From Rhizobium sp. BK399 (GTDB taxonomy: Bacteria; Pseudomonadota; Alphaproteobacteria; Rhizobiales; Rhizobiaceae), in NCBI RefSeq assembly GCF_014194695.1, contig NZ_JACIAH010000016.1:62001-126000 (forward strand): a DNA stretch of 64,000 bases, read 5' to 3'. Of the stretch, positions 62,881 through 64,000 are shown in pieces. The notes under the pieces were generated by a model. It had not been told where the DNA came from. It did no database searches and saw nothing but the letters and a program-made list of their open reading frames with translations. A program made the position numbers and the translations under genes. Each line of letters opens with the position of its first letter. The stretch's first letter is position 1.

Positions 62881-64000
62881 CTTATCGTCTGATGACGCCG
62901 GCCTTGAGGCCGCTTCGCTGGTGAAATGCTCGATGATCGCTCGCTTTTGAATCTTCCCAGTCGGCCCCTTTGGGATTTCTGTCCAGATATCGATACACTT
63001 TGGGACCTTAAACGCGGCAATTTTATTCCTGCAAAATTCACGCAGTTCGTCTGAAGTAACGGTTTTTCCGGGAACAGTAGTTACGACTGCATGTATGCGC
63101 TCACCGTACTGTTCGTCCGGCAAGCCTATCACGGCAACCTCGCTAACCGCGGGATGCTCAGCCAAAGCGTTTTCGATCTCAGTTGGGAAGACGTCGTAGC
63201 CCCCGCTCCTAATTCTGAACTTGGCGCGATCGCTGAGATAAACGTAGCCGGCCTCGTCTCGGCTTGCTAGGTCACCGGTATATATCCACCCATCCTTTAT
63301 GACCTCAACGTTCTTCTCCGGCGCGTTCCAGTAGCCTGAGAACTGCGTGTCGCTACGGACTATAAGCTCACCCGTCTCGCCGGGCGGAAGTGAGCAGCCA
63401 TCTCCATCCACGACTTTGACATCGACGAACGGCAAAGGCTTCCCAGCGGAAGCCAGTATCTCCGGGCGAGTGGTGATGCCAAGCTCGTGATCTGACGGAA
63501 ACAGCATCATCGACATGCCCATCAGCTCCGTAGTGCCGAACATCTGTAGAAACGGCCTGCCAAAAGCCTTCATGGCTTTCTTGATCGTCTTGGGAGGGAG
63601 CGGAGAAGCGCCGTAGCCGAACAATCGCATCGAACTCATGTCAGTGCGTTCCAACATACTCGATTCGAGCAGCGAATTCAGCATTGTGGGAACGAGGACG
63701 ACATTGGTTGTGTGTTCGCGCCCGATCAAAAAAAGCGCATGTTCCGCCGACCAGGGCCCGACAATCACGGTGGCTGCAGCATGGAACAGGTTGCGGACCA
63801 TATGCATCAATGGGACGCCGGCCGCAGGCATCGTGTGCAGCCAGCGAGTCGATGGATCAATCCCTTCCAACATGGCGGTGTATAAGATCGACTGAAGGAA
63901 GGCCCCATGCGGATAGACAGCTCCTTTGGGAAGCCCTGTCGATCCCGTGGTGTAAGCAATCATCGCAGTCGGATGTGGGGTTTGGACAAGTTCTGGCTGA
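62875..64000 (-). CDS. Acyl-CoA synthetase (AMP-binding), 5' end outside window
   Basis: At least 375 residues of an ANL-family ligase. Motifs: ATP loop YTTGSTGLPKGAV, FGTTELMG, YTGDLASRDEAGYVYL, GGYDVFPTEIENAL and the catalytic Lys in GPTGKIQKRAI. It activates a carboxylate to its acyl-AMP and then CoA ester; fatty or aromatic acid substrate not decided. The gene continues beyond base 64000. Its stop overlaps the end of the cyclase gene by six bases (convergent). Confidence 0.92.
   Translation of the reverse strand, partial: QPELVQTPHPTAMIAYTTGSTGLPKGAVYPHGAFLQSILYTAMLEGIDPSTRWLHTMPAAGVPLMHMVRNLFHAAATVIVGPWSAEHALFLIGREHTTNVVLVPTMLNSLLESSMLERTDMSSMRLFGYGASPLPPKTIKKAMKAFGRPFLQMFGTTELMGMSMMLFPSDHELGITTRPEILASAGKPLPFVDVKVVDGDGCSLPPGETGELIVRSDTQFSGYWNAPEKNVEVIKDGWIYTGDLASRDEAGYVYLSDRAKFRIRSGGYDVFPTEIENALAEHPAVSEVAVIGLPDEQYGERIHAVVTTVPGKTVTSDELREFCRNKIAAFKVPKCIDIWTEIPKGPTGKIQKRAIIEHFTSEAASRPASSDDKS

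Noticed and set aside
42019..64000. Attachment-site repeat of the tRNA-Leu 3' end
   Set aside because: I looked for a second copy of the CTTCTCGACCGCACCA end further right and saw none; it may lie outside the window.
1..64000. CRISPR arrays, rRNA genes, insertion sequences, phage genes
   Set aside because: No regularly spaced repeats, no rRNA-like sequence and no transposase or phage structural protein was recognised.

Overview
The window is GC-rich chromosomal DNA of an alphaproteobacterium, almost certainly Rhizobiaceae (Rhizobium, Ensifer/Sinorhizobium or Agrobacterium group). Pointers are the tpiA-secG-pyrG cluster, many rhizobial families of unknown function (DUF1489, DUF2336, DUF599, DUF1697, a BTLCP transglutaminase-like peptidase), a FixJ-type response regulator, a DnaE2 remnant and frequent GTG/TTG starts. 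A species call is not possible from the sequence alone.

Layout. 1-6.5 kb: partial DEAD-box RNA helicase, a CHASE2 adenylate/guanylate cyclase with a FecR-domain partner, and two divergent citrate synthase paralogues, one with an N-terminal helix-turn-helix. 6.6-13.2 kb: core genes pyrG, secG, tpiA, an exported alpha/beta hydrolase and parE. 13.2-20.5 kb: GntR-OsmC unit, AI-2E-type transporter, acetyltransferase, DUF2336 protein, flavin reductase/nitroreductase pair, a secreted rhizobial protein and a truncated acyltransferase. 20.6-24.2 kb: a minus-strand run of IscU-like scaffold, yidD, a 34-codon ORF, a DUF1697 gene and thrS. 24.5-42.1 kb: folE, hisI, patatin, CBS, rhomboid, a candidate small RNA, PAS and PilZ proteins, a decayed iminopeptidase, BTLCP peptidase, D,D-carboxypeptidase, sdaA, DUF599/DUF1624 pair, MerR regulator, mgtE, a peptide-deformylase-like protein lacking metal ligands, lipB and tRNA-Leu(GAG).

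42.1-64 kb is different: accessory genes scattered among gene remains. Just after the tRNA lies an in-frame join of error-prone polymerase DnaE2 and L-idonate dehydrogenase fragments. Further on are an MscS/cyclic-nucleotide channel split by a frameshift, a TehA fragment with an amber stop, and isochorismatase and LysR remnants. Intact accessory functions include an alpha-ketoglutarate-semialdehyde-type dehydrogenase, a CmoA-like carboxy-SAM synthase paired with an integral-membrane methyltransferase, a multi-PAS histidine kinase with a FixJ-type regulator, small redox/detoxification enzymes, and a SAM-cyclase-AAA-TPR signalling protein.

The observation most worth following is the CmoA-like/membrane alkyltransferase pair (48.1-49.7 kb), which may use carboxy-SAM outside tRNA modification. 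Next are the altered deformylase, the candidate sRNA at 28.07-28.22 kb, and several exact palindromes beside regulators (GntR start codon, MerR promoter, kinase promoter, citrate synthase intergenic region).
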